DNA of 64,000 bases from Coniferiporia sulphurascens (lineage: Eukaryota > Basidiomycota > Agaricomycetes > Hymenochaetales > Hymenochaetaceae): positions 372,001-436,000 of the forward strand of contig NBBA01000013.1 in assembly GCA_002794785.1 (NCBI GenBank). Direction: 5' to 3'. Shown one piece after another: positions 12,501-24,052 of the stretch. A model generated the notes under the pieces. It was not told the DNA's origin, did not search any database, and saw only the letters and a program-made list of their open reading frames with translations. Position numbers and translations under genes: made by a program. Within the stretch, counting starts at the first letter, position 1. Every line of letters starts with the position of its first letter.

Positions 12501-13072
12501 TCCATGAGACAAGGTTCTCCGCATTCCGATCCTCTTTCTCGTAAGCAAGAACATGTCGACGCAAACGGATATGCCGCGAGTACGGCGGATGAGCACAACC
12601 TTAATGGCGGAATGAGCGCTGGTGACGGCCTGGCTTTCCTCGGTACGGGCTTTGACGGAACCGCAACGCCCGCCGGGTACCAGTTCAACAGTGAGATGGG
12701 CCCTGTCGCCGATATGTCGACCTTTCCCCCGACCATGGCGCCGATTAATGCACATGACGAAGCGTCGGGAATGCTCTCTATGGACAGTATTTTGAGTACG
12801 GGCTTTTGGGATAGTGTCCTCGTTCCAGGTTCGGATTACATATACCGTCACTACGTAGTATAATCGCAAATAACTTAACAATTTTATTTCGCACGGCAGG
12901 GTATTCGAATGCGCTGGAGGGCCTGAGCGGCGGTTTCGTCTATGGTGCAGGAGGAAGTGGATTAATCACGCCGAGGCTAGCCACACCCCAGCAATCGGGC
13001 GCGAACACGCCCACATCAGAACGCCGCATGGAACCCATATCAGAAAAAAGTATCGATGCCGCTTTCAAATAG
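9568..13072 (+). CDS. Zn2Cys6 transcription factor with fungal-specific regulatory domain
   Basis: Thirteen exons (9568-10040, 10102-10233, 10302-10708, 10761-10866, 10921-10939, 10989-11067, 11143-11356, 11420-11593, 11655-11733, 11763-11949, 12001-12269, 12336-12828, 12900-13072) give 934 residues in one consistent phase. A Gln/His/Pro-rich N-terminus leads to a six-cysteine Zn cluster at about 159-187 (CAVCRRLKMKC...CKRCEAGNHQC). A basic linker and a short coiled coil follow (LTRSLRKMEKTLDTVL). The middle region is a typical fungal_trans domain, with RMATDLNLHRK, NRERTWLICYILDRSMSAQMG and YYNYAMLVINSFG. From memory it resembles basidiomycete PriB-like factors, but I could not check. One exon is only 19 nt. 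An acceptor-like tgcag at 9511 lies upstream, so a further 5' exon, coding or UTR, is possible. Targets are unknown. Confidence 0.85.
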
Positions 13073-14888
13073 TAATCCGAAGGAAGCAAGAAGATGGATC
13101 CCCGGATGTCCATTCCGACGACGTTAAGTTTATGTTGTCTCTTTACTATTTTATTGCTGCTCCTGTGTTACTTTCCTTTTGTAGTGTCCCCCGATCTCTT
13201 ATGTTGGGATTATTCGTATGGGTTTTTAATAACATCAGACTGTTGGAATGTCTTGTTGCGTCTATTGTCAAAATTGTACTTTAATTGGGGCGTCAAAAAT
13301 TTAATACAGGTGTGGTTCCATCGCGACCCGGGATGTTGACCATCACGGCAAATCTCGCAATGGATCGTTCACTGGGTGCACACGCGAAAGGGCATCGGAA
13401 CAATACGCTGGACAATTAACGTCACCTAAATACATCTCTATATCCGTCCGGGCAATTCACACACAACGGAGTCGTCTCTTTGAACAGGTATGATCGACTG
13501 GCTTCTTTAAGCGACTAGTCCGTCTGATGTTCATTCAGAGAAAACGTGTCGTTAGGTGTGATTCGTGAATACGAATAAAACTTACGTGCAAAAAGAGCTC
13601 ATGAAAAAGCCGAAGGGAAAACGTGGATCCGGTGCCAGTGAGACACGGAGACAAGTATGCTGACGTGACGACGAAGTGGTGAAGTCTGACCTACGCTGCG
13701 GAGACTCAAGTACAAACCTACACCCGTTTAATCGCGTGAATAACATAGCAACTTATGGAAAGATCAGCGTTGATGGATTAAGGGAAGGACGGTTTAAGTG
13801 CTGGAGTGGACGCTCAATTTTGAATTGATAGTGATCCGAAAAGTGGATAACCCTGACGAACCCTCGTAGTCAGTGGACATGGGCACACATGATCACCGTG
13901 GATGTAGAGAGGATCACTGATGCTCTCTGGATAAGTAAGCATGAGAAAGATATGCGCGGGGGGGAGGTTTAGTCGATCCGTTCCCCTGAGGACATTTGAG
14001 ACAACAAAGGCTGTGAGGGAGAAGGGGCGCTGCCTCAGGCGGTTGTTAGGGCCGATGGACACACAACATACGGTCTGGAGTATTCCAGGTTTCAGCACGC
14101 TCGTTCCTTTCGATGCTCGGGTCCCACGATTGAGTCAAAAAAATCAGGGTTCGTCTCAAAGCGTGTCTTCAGTGATCAGAGAACCTGTTCGACAGCGAAG
14201 CACGTTGCATCTTTGCGTGTTTTTCATACAGAGCTTGACGACTGGTAGGCGGCAAGTTAGGAGACGAGAGGTGCCTGAACTATAGGAAGTATCCAGTACC
14301 CAGGTCTACAAGCGAGAGTATACGGAATAGACGGAAGGAAACGGAAATGAAAAGTCAGCGGAATATTTGTATTGCCACCCATGAAAAGAAGTGTGTGGGG
14401 CTGTTTGAGGGTACGGGCAAAGACTGGTAGCGGCTCCAAGTCCGACGCTGGCAGCGTGGTGGGGTGCGAAGGCTGAGGAGATCGCATAAAACGGCCTACT
14501 GGCTATCTGTGAATTTTTTTAGAAGCGGGGTCAGAGTCAGAGGCTCGGGCCTCCGAAGGCTCAGGCTGCTGGTGTCGGTGTGGCTTCAATTTCATCCGTC
14601 CCCAGATCTCGTGCAACACGTGGCACACAAGGGTGAGTCAGGGGACATGCAGCTCTCCCTTTGTTGATTTTCAAATTGCACGATGAACGGGACAAGTGGT
14701 CAAAGCAATCGCTAAGTCCGTGTCTACTGCCGGCGGCCTGGCAGAGTAGGAGTACGTGTTGCTGACGTACGCGCCGCGACGCGTCACACCCAGTACAGAA
14801 ATGGAAAGTCAACGCGTGGGAGGGAAATTACTGGGGAAAAATCGAATAATTGTGACACGTATTATGTCGCTGTATTAGTGCCCGGTCA
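13073..14888. other. Gene-poor stretch of about 1.8 kb
   Basis: The first few hundred bases are T-rich and look like the 3' UTR of the transcription factor. The rest has only short ORFs with no recognisable product. The region just before 14889 should hold the apyrase promoter. I see no repeats or mobile-element signatures. Confidence 0.5.
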
Positions 14889-17260
14889 ATGCCCCCACCG
14901 ACTGCAGTCGACGAATGGCTCGCCGGACGTCGCTTCGGAATCGTAATTGATGCTGGTTCATCTGGTTCAAGGCTGCAGATATATAGCTGGAGGGACGCGC
15001 GCCTCGTGAGGTCGGAAGAGGGTCCAAAAGCTTACCGCTCGTTGCCCAAGGTCGAGAAGGGCACTGAAGATGCGGAGGACTGGGTGCGCAAGGTGGAACC
15101 AGGTCCGATATACATTGTCTTACGCCTAGTCTGAATGCAACCTTACCGACTTAACCAGGTATCTCATCTTTTGGAGACAACCCGGATGGTGTTGCAAGCT
15201 ATCTCGCGCCCCTTCTGGAGCATGCTCGAGAACACATACCGCCCTCATTACAGCATGAAACTCCAATTTTTCTGCTGGCTACTGCAGGGATGCGGCTGCT
15301 TCCCCCGTCTCAGCAGACCGCCATCTTGGATGCCGCCTGCGACTTCGTCAGATTTCATTCCCACTTCCGTGTGGAAAATGCCTCCAGTCTAGGCCACTGT
15401 GGCTCAAGTATACGCATCATTACGGGTGAACAGGAGGGTCTTTTCGGTTGGATCGCAGTCAATTATCTCATGGACCAATTCACGAATATGGACGGCGATA
15501 AAACAACTTATGGCTTTCTGGACATGGGGGGCGCATCTACCCAGATTGCATTTGAACCTAGCGCGGAAGAACGGAAGAAGACAAAAAACCTTAGTGATGT
15601 CCGATTGCGACTTATTGGTGGTGAGGAAATTCATCACCAGGTCTTCGTTACTACTTGGCTGGGGTACGGCACGAACCAGGCGCGGGAACGCTACGTGAAC
15701 GAAACTATCTCCCATTATGAAATTTCTACGGACGAAGACAAGCCTGGAGTACACATCCCCGATCCATGTCTACCTCGAAACTTGGAGTTGTCGGAACCGT
15801 CAGCGCACTCAGGACATGCTAGCATACTCGGCAAGAGAACTCGCACGCTCTTAGGCACCGGTTCTTATGAGCAGTGCTTGAAGCAAGTGTCCCCCCTACT
15901 TGACAAGGACGCACCTTGCCCTGATGCCCCATGTCTCTTCAATGGAGTACATGTACCGCGTATCGATTTCTCGGCGTCCCATTTCATAGGCGTGTCTGAA
16001 TACTGGTACTCGTCAGAGCATGTATTTGGTCTTGGAGGCGCATATAACTTCGTGGAATTCGAAAGAGCTGCATCCGAATTTTGTGGTCGAGATTGGGACG
16101 ACATACTGGGGCAACATAGGGAATCCAAGGGGAATGATAAACTTGGTGGCGACGGGGAAGTGGAGGAAGGGGGAAGGATTGTGGATACTGGGAAGTGGGG
16201 AGACGAGGTTGAGATACCGCGACTGCAGATGCAGTGCTTCAAGTCGGCCTGGTTGGTGAATGTTTTACACGACGGAATAGGGATGCCGCGCATCGTTGAC
16301 CCTGAAGGAAACCCAAGGGACAGTTCTGACGATGTGAAAGACAAGGCAAACCAAAAGGGGCTCGGAAAACCAGTCATGCAGTCGCTTGACAGCATCGGCG
16401 ACACAGCCATCAGCTGGACGCTCGGGAAGATGGTCCTCGAGGCCAGTCGAGAGATCCCTCCATTGTTGAAGGACACGCCGGCCCTTTCCGATCCTGTTGC
16501 TGGCGAGGTTCCGGATGACGGCCCTTCAACTGACCGTATTGGCTCGGATCTTGATGCAACACATCCACCACAGTTTTTCGGGAACAATCTGGATTCTGCA
16601 CCTCTTGGATATTTTCTTTATTATGTCTGTTTGGTATTATTAGTCGCCATTGCCTATCGACTCCGCTACTCGATTGCGAACTGCTCGCGTCGCTATCTAA
16701 GAAGAAGTGTCTGGAAAGGAGCTCTGGTCGATGATCGCATCTCCCTGGAAGGGGGCTACTATCCGAACGGGGGACGATTCACTGCGACAGGTCCCCCCCT
16801 GTTGAGTAACTTTTCTCCGCTGTCTTCTGCTTCTCAGCATTGGTCGTCCATGCGCTCGTCTTTGTCAAGATTGCTACCCTCCTTCTATCGTCAATCTACC
16901 ACCCCACCATCCTCAACCTTGTCCTCGACGCGCCATATGCACCCCCCTCCTTCCCGAGCTTCCCCGACCCGTTCTTTCTCATCCCCCACGTTCAGAAATC
17001 AGAACGGTCCTGCCGGAACGACACAGCATATGGGCGCGTATTTTGGATCGTCAAATCCCCCGCGGTCGTCTACCCCTCCCGCGTATCGTCGCGACTTAAC
17101 ACAGTTAAATGGTCACACGAATCAATCGCTATATGCGTTGCCTCGCTCCCGTAACAATTCGCAGATGAATCTCACGACGCTAGTTACCCGGCAGCCGTTG
17201 TCGAGGGGTGGGAGTAGCGGTCAGCAAACACCGACGTCAGCTTACCATGAAGGAGAATGA
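14889..17260 (+). CDS. YND1: Golgi apyrase (GDA1/CD39 nucleoside di/triphosphatase), YND1 type
   Basis: Two exons, 14889-15102 and 15159-17260, give 771 residues. Apyrase conserved regions are clear. ACR1 is at about 19-33 (VIDAGSSGSRLQIYSW). ACR2 is at about 108 (LLATAGMRLL). ACR3 contains TGEQEGLFGWIAVNYL and ACR4 contains FLDMGGASTQIAF. A single hydrophobic span sits at about 553-573 (YFLYYVCLVLLVAIAYRLRY), followed by about 195 Ser/Pro/Arg-rich residues. No N-terminal membrane segment is seen, matching yeast Ynd1, which is anchored C-terminally. Family members hydrolyse the NDP left by Golgi glycosyltransferases so that NMP can be exchanged for nucleotide sugars. That function pairs logically with the UDP-galactose transporter at 54.6-56.3 kb, though the two are not adjacent. 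The cytosolic tail is longer than in many relatives. Confidence 0.92.
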
Positions 17261-17891
17261 TCGCTTGGGTTTCGTTCGTCTCGTCTTGACTTTGGTTTGA
17301 CTGTTCAAGCGGAATGTACTTTACACACCCCACTGAGACTGTTACCTTTTCGACAGTAACTTATACTATTTGTCCTTATAGCAGTATTTTTTCCTTGTAC
17401 TGGGTGGAAATAATTTTCGAGGTTCGCTTTCCGCCTCCGAGACGGTCCACCTCGAACGACCGTGCGTATCATTTGCGTGCTTGTTTCGATTTACGACGCC
17501 ATTCAAGAATCCTCTCCATTTCTATTCGTAGATATTGGTAACGGTTGCGAGAAATCACTGGCTTTTTATTCGGCCGCGACCCGTTTGATAATTGTGGAAG
17601 CAACGCTGCCCGTCGGGGAGATTAATTTTGCTGATTGCACTTCCAACTTGGGTGTTCTGTTTACCACGCGTGCACATGAACTACAGGAGAAACCCACACG
17701 TATTTAGAACGGACAATTTTGATATCTATTTTTTCAGTCTAGGACGTTCAACACGAGGATATATTTTAGGCCTAGAATTCTCCCATAAAAGCTCACAGTA
17801 TTACAATACATCCTACATTGAAGCATAAATACATAGAATACAGTCGAGACCTCATGGAGTGCACTCGGCTGTCCACACGTGTGTATCTGTA
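17261..17891. other. Intergenic region between convergent genes
   Basis: These 631 bp separate two stop codons facing each other (apyrase and the Tudor-like gene). It is probably 3' UTRs. No credible coding sequence is seen. Confidence 0.5.
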
Positions 17892-20800
17892 TCAATCATT
17901 CCTGGGCCGCGATCGTGTTCCTCTTAATGAGTTTTGTGCCTTCAGCGGTTGTTTTGATTTCATCGACTTCACCTTCTTCTCTCGGAGCGTTAATATTGAG
18001 TGAACAAAATCAAAATCATTTGCCATAATAAAACCGATCTCATGAAGCCTCTCTTCCTCTGTATCTGTCAAAGGGTTTGGGTCGTTTCGCTTGCCCGATC
18101 TCCACAATAAGATCTGGATGACCGCTTCCCCCAAGAGTACATCGGTACAATACTTTATATTGATTATTATGGATGCCATAATCGAAAGATTCGGGGCACT
18201 CACGTGAATTTTTTCGTGTTCGGATAAATCATTAAAAGACGGGGTTGTAGAGCGGCGGGAAATATTAGTACTAATTGCGGTAGTTTCCTATCGGGCTGAT
18301 CAGCTTGTATTAGTACGACGGGATCCTCAGGTATGTCGTACCTGGGCGGATTCCGTGAGAATCTCATCATCCTGCAAAAGTCGATCAGTTAAATGATTTG
18401 ACACAGTATCTGCAGCACTGACAATAGTTCCGATGCTGTCGTCAATGTCTAGTTGGAGTGTGCTATTCGGGAGATCCTCCTGCAGACAGAATTGATGTTT
18501 TGGTATACAAAAGGGGTTATGGATACTTACGACCACTGATGGAGGGAGGGATGATGGCGGAAGGGATGATGATCGAGGAAGCGGTAAAGAAGGCGGCAGT
18601 GAAGAAGGCGGCAATGAAGGGCATTCCTCGGTTTCAAGGTCGGGGGCCTGCTTCTACACGAGGTCAGTAAGGTACACGCTTCCAGCAGGGATTAACGCTT
18701 TACCGTGTTGGAAGAAAGGTTGTCGACATCAGTACGTACGTGAGTAGTTATTGATCCACTGCCTCCGCTTGCAGGCCCGATTGCTATTTCGTCCATTGGA
18801 TCGTCGAGACACGATGCAGCCGCCTGCTCTTCTCCGGGGGTTACGCCTGGTAAGGGGTGGTTTATTCCATCGATCAGGCCCGAGTCGCAAGAAGCATGCG
18901 AGAATTCTTCAGTTCGCATACCGTTGCTCGGTGAACCGCATCCCAAGGCCCAGTACTTCACGATGCGGGCAAGTTCGTTGTATTCTTGCCTGGTAAGGGA
19001 GCCCTTCGGAGGCGCGTTTTCTAACAGCATGCCACGTTGGCGTCCTCCCTTTAAGAATTGTAAGTTACGCTGCTCTGCAGGCCTGTAAGTATTTTGGAGG
19101 ATATTCTTCAAGACAGGGAGGATATACGCCAATTGTTCGAGAATAGGTAATCTGATAAATTCCTCAGGGAAAGGCGCCGGAATCCGAGGCTCGGGTATGA
19201 AAAGCGGACTCGAAGACTTTGAAGAGGTTTCTCCTTGGTTTCCATCATCGTCCCCGTCTTTGCCATGTAATGGTTCCGCTGAGGCGAACTTGCCCAGCTA
19301 ATACACGTTTAAATGCTCCGTAAAAAGCAAGGATTGAAAACCCGCTCACTCACCTGGCACGTTCCAAACTCTTCCTGCTCGTAAATGTAAAACATATCCC
19401 GAGTAATGTCAAGTTCAGTGCCATCCAAAAATTTCACAAGATATCTTGCATAAGCTTTAGGACTATTAGGAGGCGTGTATCCGATGACCACTGCAGGCCA
19501 GAAGTCCCGGTGGGTCTTCTTTTCCTTCGCCAAAACGAGTTCGCCTGGAACCTGCACGTGTGCATCAGGGGGTAGCGGCGAGCTCTCCTCTTCTGACAAA
19601 TCGGAAGTCAAACTATCCTGGCGAGCCTTTCCTTTATCTCTTGTTCCTACTAAAGCTTTCCTACCGCGGCCTTTGTTGCTGCGTACAGGGCTTTCTTTAG
19701 GTACCTGAGATAACAGACCCGCTAGGGAGCTAGGGAGGCCATCATTCATGTCCATATCAGCACTTAGCATCGCTTCGCAGGCCTTGTTCCACCGAGATCC
19801 GATGCGGTCAGAATCCTCAGTTTGAATGCGAGGAAGCAGAGACTCGGTGTGAGGCAGATAATGAAAGCTGTTAACAGTAAACCTTTCCCGCCTCTGGGAG
19901 TCCACGTGGGACAGAACGACCGCTGGTGACGGCCTGCTAATAGTAAGTTGAAGGAAGTCTGGAGATTCTGGGGCCGGTGGGAAATAAAGCGTTGCTCGAA
20001 CAGATTTCGCTGGCCCATTGTCATACTCAATCTGCAACGGAGACAACTCAGTATACCTTTCCTTTGAAAAACGAAAAATCGTCCGCGCCTACTTTAGCTG
20101 GCCACCAGAATGCCTCTTTTAAAAGATCTTCAGTAACGGTATTCGTAAGATCCACCCGCACCCAAGCTAATTTACCCAGGGAATCTAGCGTCCACACATC
20201 TGGTTTCGTAAGTACAGAGTCTTTTCGAAGCCGCTGGCTAGATGAAGGGACAGATGTATCGCTTTGAGTTTGTTGTGCGTGTTTCCCCTTCAAACTCGTG
20301 GAGGAAGGTTTTCTGTTCCGTAGTGGTCCGTTAGTAAGGCCATTGACAGTCATTCGGCGCTTTGAGTGCGGCCTGTCCGGCGTGGGGTAGTCATCGTTCG
20401 CCTCTTCATTACTCAGTCCCTTCCGTTTCGACGGAGAGTTTGAGAAGCGGGGGGCGGAAGCGGAAGCACGTCTTTTCCGCGTCGAGGCCGACAGCGGTGT
20501 TAATGGTGAGGTATCGGCATCAAGAATATGAGAAGAAGACGAGGCCCTGGGAGTTCGGGGCAGCTTTGCATCGAGGCGAGTTGCCCTCTTGCGCCCGCTG
20601 TAAGTCTTCATACCAGCAGCATGCACAGGCCTTGCTATTCCAATACCAATTTTCGAAGGTACAGGTCCAGGCTGCACGAAAGATGCCTTCTGCACGCTTT
20701 TCCGAGGTGTGAACGGCCCGCCCTGATCATCGTCGCTGCTATCGTCGCCGCGACCTCCGCGTGGGCCAGGGCTGTCGGCCTTGTCCCTGTAGAGAGATTC

Positions 20801-21082
20801 AGGCCCTTCATCGCCATTGTCTTCGCCCTCGCTCGAGGACGAAAGCGACGTAAGGTCTGACTGGTCTGACTCCGCGCCTGTGGCCGCTGCCCCCGAACTC
20901 GCTGTTGTGTTATTATATGTGGGTGGCGAGTCTGCGAGCTGCTCTGCAAAAGCTGCCTTCGCCTTCGCCGCCGCACCCCGCTTCAAAGGGAGTTTGCCAG
21001 GCGACTGCATCTTGAACGGTGTGGTGAGAGGGGTAAGCCGCTGGATTCGGTCTGAAGAACTTGGCCATGCCAGTGGTGACAT
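17892..21082 (-). CDS. Nuclear Tudor/PWWP-like protein of unknown function (943 aa)
   Basis: Seven exons (21082-20093, 20031-19354, 19297-18740, 18653-18531, 18479-18342, 18287-18204, 18152-17892) give 943 residues with all phases matching. The first 300 residues are disordered and rich in Ser and Lys/Arg, with TPRK, RKRR and SKRR patches, suggesting nuclear localisation. Two chromatin-reader-like segments follow. One is around residues 308-331 (WVRVDLTN...AFWWPAKI, recalling PWWP). The other is around 508-556 (FWPAVVIGYTPP...VKFLDGTELDITRDMFYIY, recalling a Tudor barrel). The C-terminus is helical and holds LLGEAVIQILLWRSGKR. I infer a chromatin-associated role from these segments only; no catalytic domain is seen. 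The first intron could instead be a 25-nt one (20057-20033), but the 61-nt choice is more typical. Confidence 0.7.
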
Positions 21083-21282
21083 CTCGTTACGGATCCGCGT
21101 CGCGTGTCGTTTGCTTCCGGCTCACACAGCCGCTTCACAAACCCGATCGGAGGCAGAAAGAGTGCATGCGTAGACTACAAATCAATAACCGAATATCAAC
21201 TAAATAACAAAAGAATGGGGCTTGTGTACACGACGTATGCAACGATGAATTATTCAGCGCATTAAAAGTGATGGAATTATCT

Positions 21283-23762
21283 CTAAGGGATGTAGATCTT
21301 CGAATAGCCCTCGACACTGTGCGAAAAACAATCAGCTTCAATCACGGGTGATATGGCATTGAAAGCCCACCTCCGACGACAGCACGGACAGCTGTGCTTC
21401 GAAGCGGAGAAGCGGGACGCAAGATTCTCCCGACAGTCGTTACAAAGAGCCAAACATCTACATCCACTCGTTCAGTGATATTTCACGCAGTTAATGTTCA
21501 CGAAACGTACCTGCATGGCCAACAGATAATATCCCTTGGCTCAGCTGTACATATTACACAGTTCATCCGCCCTTCCAGAGAGCTATTTTCCGGAGATGGC
21601 ACGCTCACTCGGGTCTGTCTGCTCTGAACGAACTCAGCCCATTCGTCTTTTTCCCTTTCGGCCTCGACGGTTCCCGATATCTGTCTTCGAGGGTCAGAGA
21701 CAAGCTGTTTGTAGCGACGGCGCGTCAGTGGCGAAGCAGAAACAGTGGTCATGTGCGCAAGAAGAACAGGTCCGGGAGGTCCTAAAGATGATGACGCGGA
21801 AGCAGTGAGAATGTCAGAGTAAAGGCCGGCCGTCTCGAGGCCATTCCCGACATCCGAGTCCTCAGTTTCCGTTTCAGGTTCATTCTCCTCGTCAGAAGCG
21901 TGAGTGGATACGTTTGGGGAATCCTCTGAGATATGATCATGAAGCGGAAGATAGTCGTCCTCGTCATCACTAACATTCTCGCCCCTGAGGAAGCGTCGAT
22001 AGACGGAACCTTCATCATCGTCGAGTTCAGAAGGGTCGACCCGGAGCGTTCGGTTAGGCTGAACAGTTGTATCGGCCAGCACATCTGCGTCCACCGGGCG
22101 AGCCAACGTCACCCCCCGCCACTTGTACCAGACGGCCCAAAGTACGACTCGGTAGAAACCGCGCATAACATCTACAAGACTGCGTCCGAAGCGCCTGAGC
22201 TCACGCAGCCATTTGTAGTCAATGAGCCAGCCTCCCTCATCCATTTTCACCCTGACGGACTTGATTTCGTTGGCGAAACCTTCGTTTAAACGTCTACCGC
22301 CCTTTTCGCTTTTCGAAGGAACCAGAGATAAAACACCTGCGCTTGTCATTTCTACGACACCACCGTCCGGCTCAACTACTCTCCCTTTGTTTTTTAGCTG
22401 AGGTATTACTTCCTGCGAGTTTCCAACTGCTACGGGAGCGACTTCATTGCCGAGACCTGCAACACTTGTCGCTTCGAGGCTCGCAGTACCGAGTCGCAAG
22501 AGGGCAATCGCAAAGTCCTCATCCCACTTTGGAGCGAGGGTGCGCGTGTGCCCAAAAAGCGGCCGACTAACCTCGCCTTCAAGAAGGAGTTGCGTGAGCG
22601 CGTTGAGGGAAATAGTGAGGAGGGTAATAAACAGAAGGGTTGTCTCGAGCAAGCATGGCAAATAATTGATGAGTGGGTACGATGCCGGCCTGGTTAGGAG
22701 AACGGTGTTGAAGTGTGCCAACGTCACAAGGGAACATATAGAGGTAGGGACAAGTCGGTAGCGAGACCATCGCCTTTTAACGCCAAGTGCATGAACCATC
22801 GTCAGCTAGATTTCAACTGGAGATTAGCATGTGTACAGTAAAAGCTGTAGTTAATATACCTGCAACAACGGTAAAAACAACGTGAACAGCACGTTCTTGT
22901 CAGGTCTGGAGGGTGGCCCTTTGATCACATGTGTTACAGGAACAGAATAGATGTGCAAAAGCATAGCGTAACCAAACTGCAATACGATTAGCAAGCAAGT
23001 TTTGAGTACTCTCGCACAATACTTACTAGATTAAATTGTGACGAGGAATTTGAGTTCGCCCCTTCTAATCCGCGAGTGAGGGCATCGACCACAAGGGCCA
23101 GACAAACAGCCACAAAAGCAGTCCAGCATACATCCGACATTTCTTTTTGACCTGCCCACTGTTCAACAACGTGTAGCCAACTTACTTGCGTTGGGGGGAA
23201 ATAGCCGGTCACTTGCAGTAAAACCACCGAGAGCAGGGCGAGGGATCTGAACAAGACATATAGGGAGGGAATACGGAAGCACAGACGGTATGTGGTGGAT
23301 GATAGGTCTATAGGAAAGAACGTGTAGAATAGCGCATGAAGAATTGAGCGTCGGCTCTGAATGATTCTGTAAGCCATGGAACGACGAGGCGGGACAACAA
23401 TGTGCTGGATGCGATTCAAAACAAGCGTCTACAAACGTCGCTATTAGTTCCTGCCCACGTTACCCATAAAGAATGAAGCGTGCCATAGCAACCAAGCCAA
23501 TAGCATATCCAGAGGTCAGAAATGCGAAGGTGCCAGGCATTGCCGCGAGTTCGTATGAGAGGCTATTGGGCGCGGGTGGAGGTCTAGCGGCATAAGTACT
23601 GCTCCCTTGTGCAGCGGTCGTTATTTGCAGCGCCGCTGTTTGATGTGCCTCGAGGCCATGTTCGAGCATGTCATCGATTCTTCGTAACCGATGGATGAAC
23701 TTGGAGGGCAACGAGAGCAAGGAGCCCAGCCTGATCGTGAGGTTATAGTCCATGATGTCCAT
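21283..23762 (-). CDS. Multi-pass membrane RING-finger protein, Asi1/Asi3-like E3 ubiquitin ligase
   Basis: Six exons (23762-23493, 23428-23027, 22976-22860, 22805-21511, 21457-21371, 21316-21283) give 734 residues. The N-terminal half has five or more hydrophobic spans, e.g. FAFLTSGYAIGL, YVLFRSLALLSVVLLQV, WTAFVAVCLALVV and LLETTLLFITLLTISL. A conserved NRIQHIVVPPRR lies between the first two. A long acidic loop follows. The extreme C-terminus is a RING (CVICTAEPRDIICWPCRCL...CPCC) ending in GYSKIYIP. A WPCxC RING and a short hydrophobic tail at the very end are features of yeast Asi1/Asi3, inner-nuclear-membrane ligases that degrade Stp1/Stp2 and mislocalised membrane proteins. The last exon encodes about 11 residues. 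The first donor (gttgct) is weak and was chosen because it keeps phase. The gene is divergent from PGS1, sharing about 290 bp. Confidence 0.75.
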
Positions 23763-24052
23763 GACGAAGCCGGCAAGTCGTTGCACTCCCTCCTGGGTGA
23801 GGCAAATGTGCAGACAATAAACAAGATGATATGGTGTGTCGATGGCGGACTGGTTGGAACAGCGCGATGGCTGCAGGCAACAGCGCTCGAGTGAGTCGAG
23901 CGGCGAGCGGCCGAACTCAAGTTCCCTCGCTGGTTGTCACGGTCGCCGATGACGTTTATGGCCTTACTCGGATTGCATAAGCCGGTCTGCGGCGTACGGT
24001 ACCGACCGGCCTCCTCTCCTGGTCCTCAGCCCTGAAATTGCTCTCATCTACA

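Noticed and set aside
15865..16587. A 240-codon minus-strand ORF
   Set aside because: It lies opposite the well-conserved apyrase exon and is Ser/Pro-rich in the way antisense shadows are. No splice or start context supports it.
18327..18614. Pro/Ser-rich ORF taken alone as a small gene
   Set aside because: It joins in phase to exons on both sides and is exons 4-5 of the Tudor-like gene.
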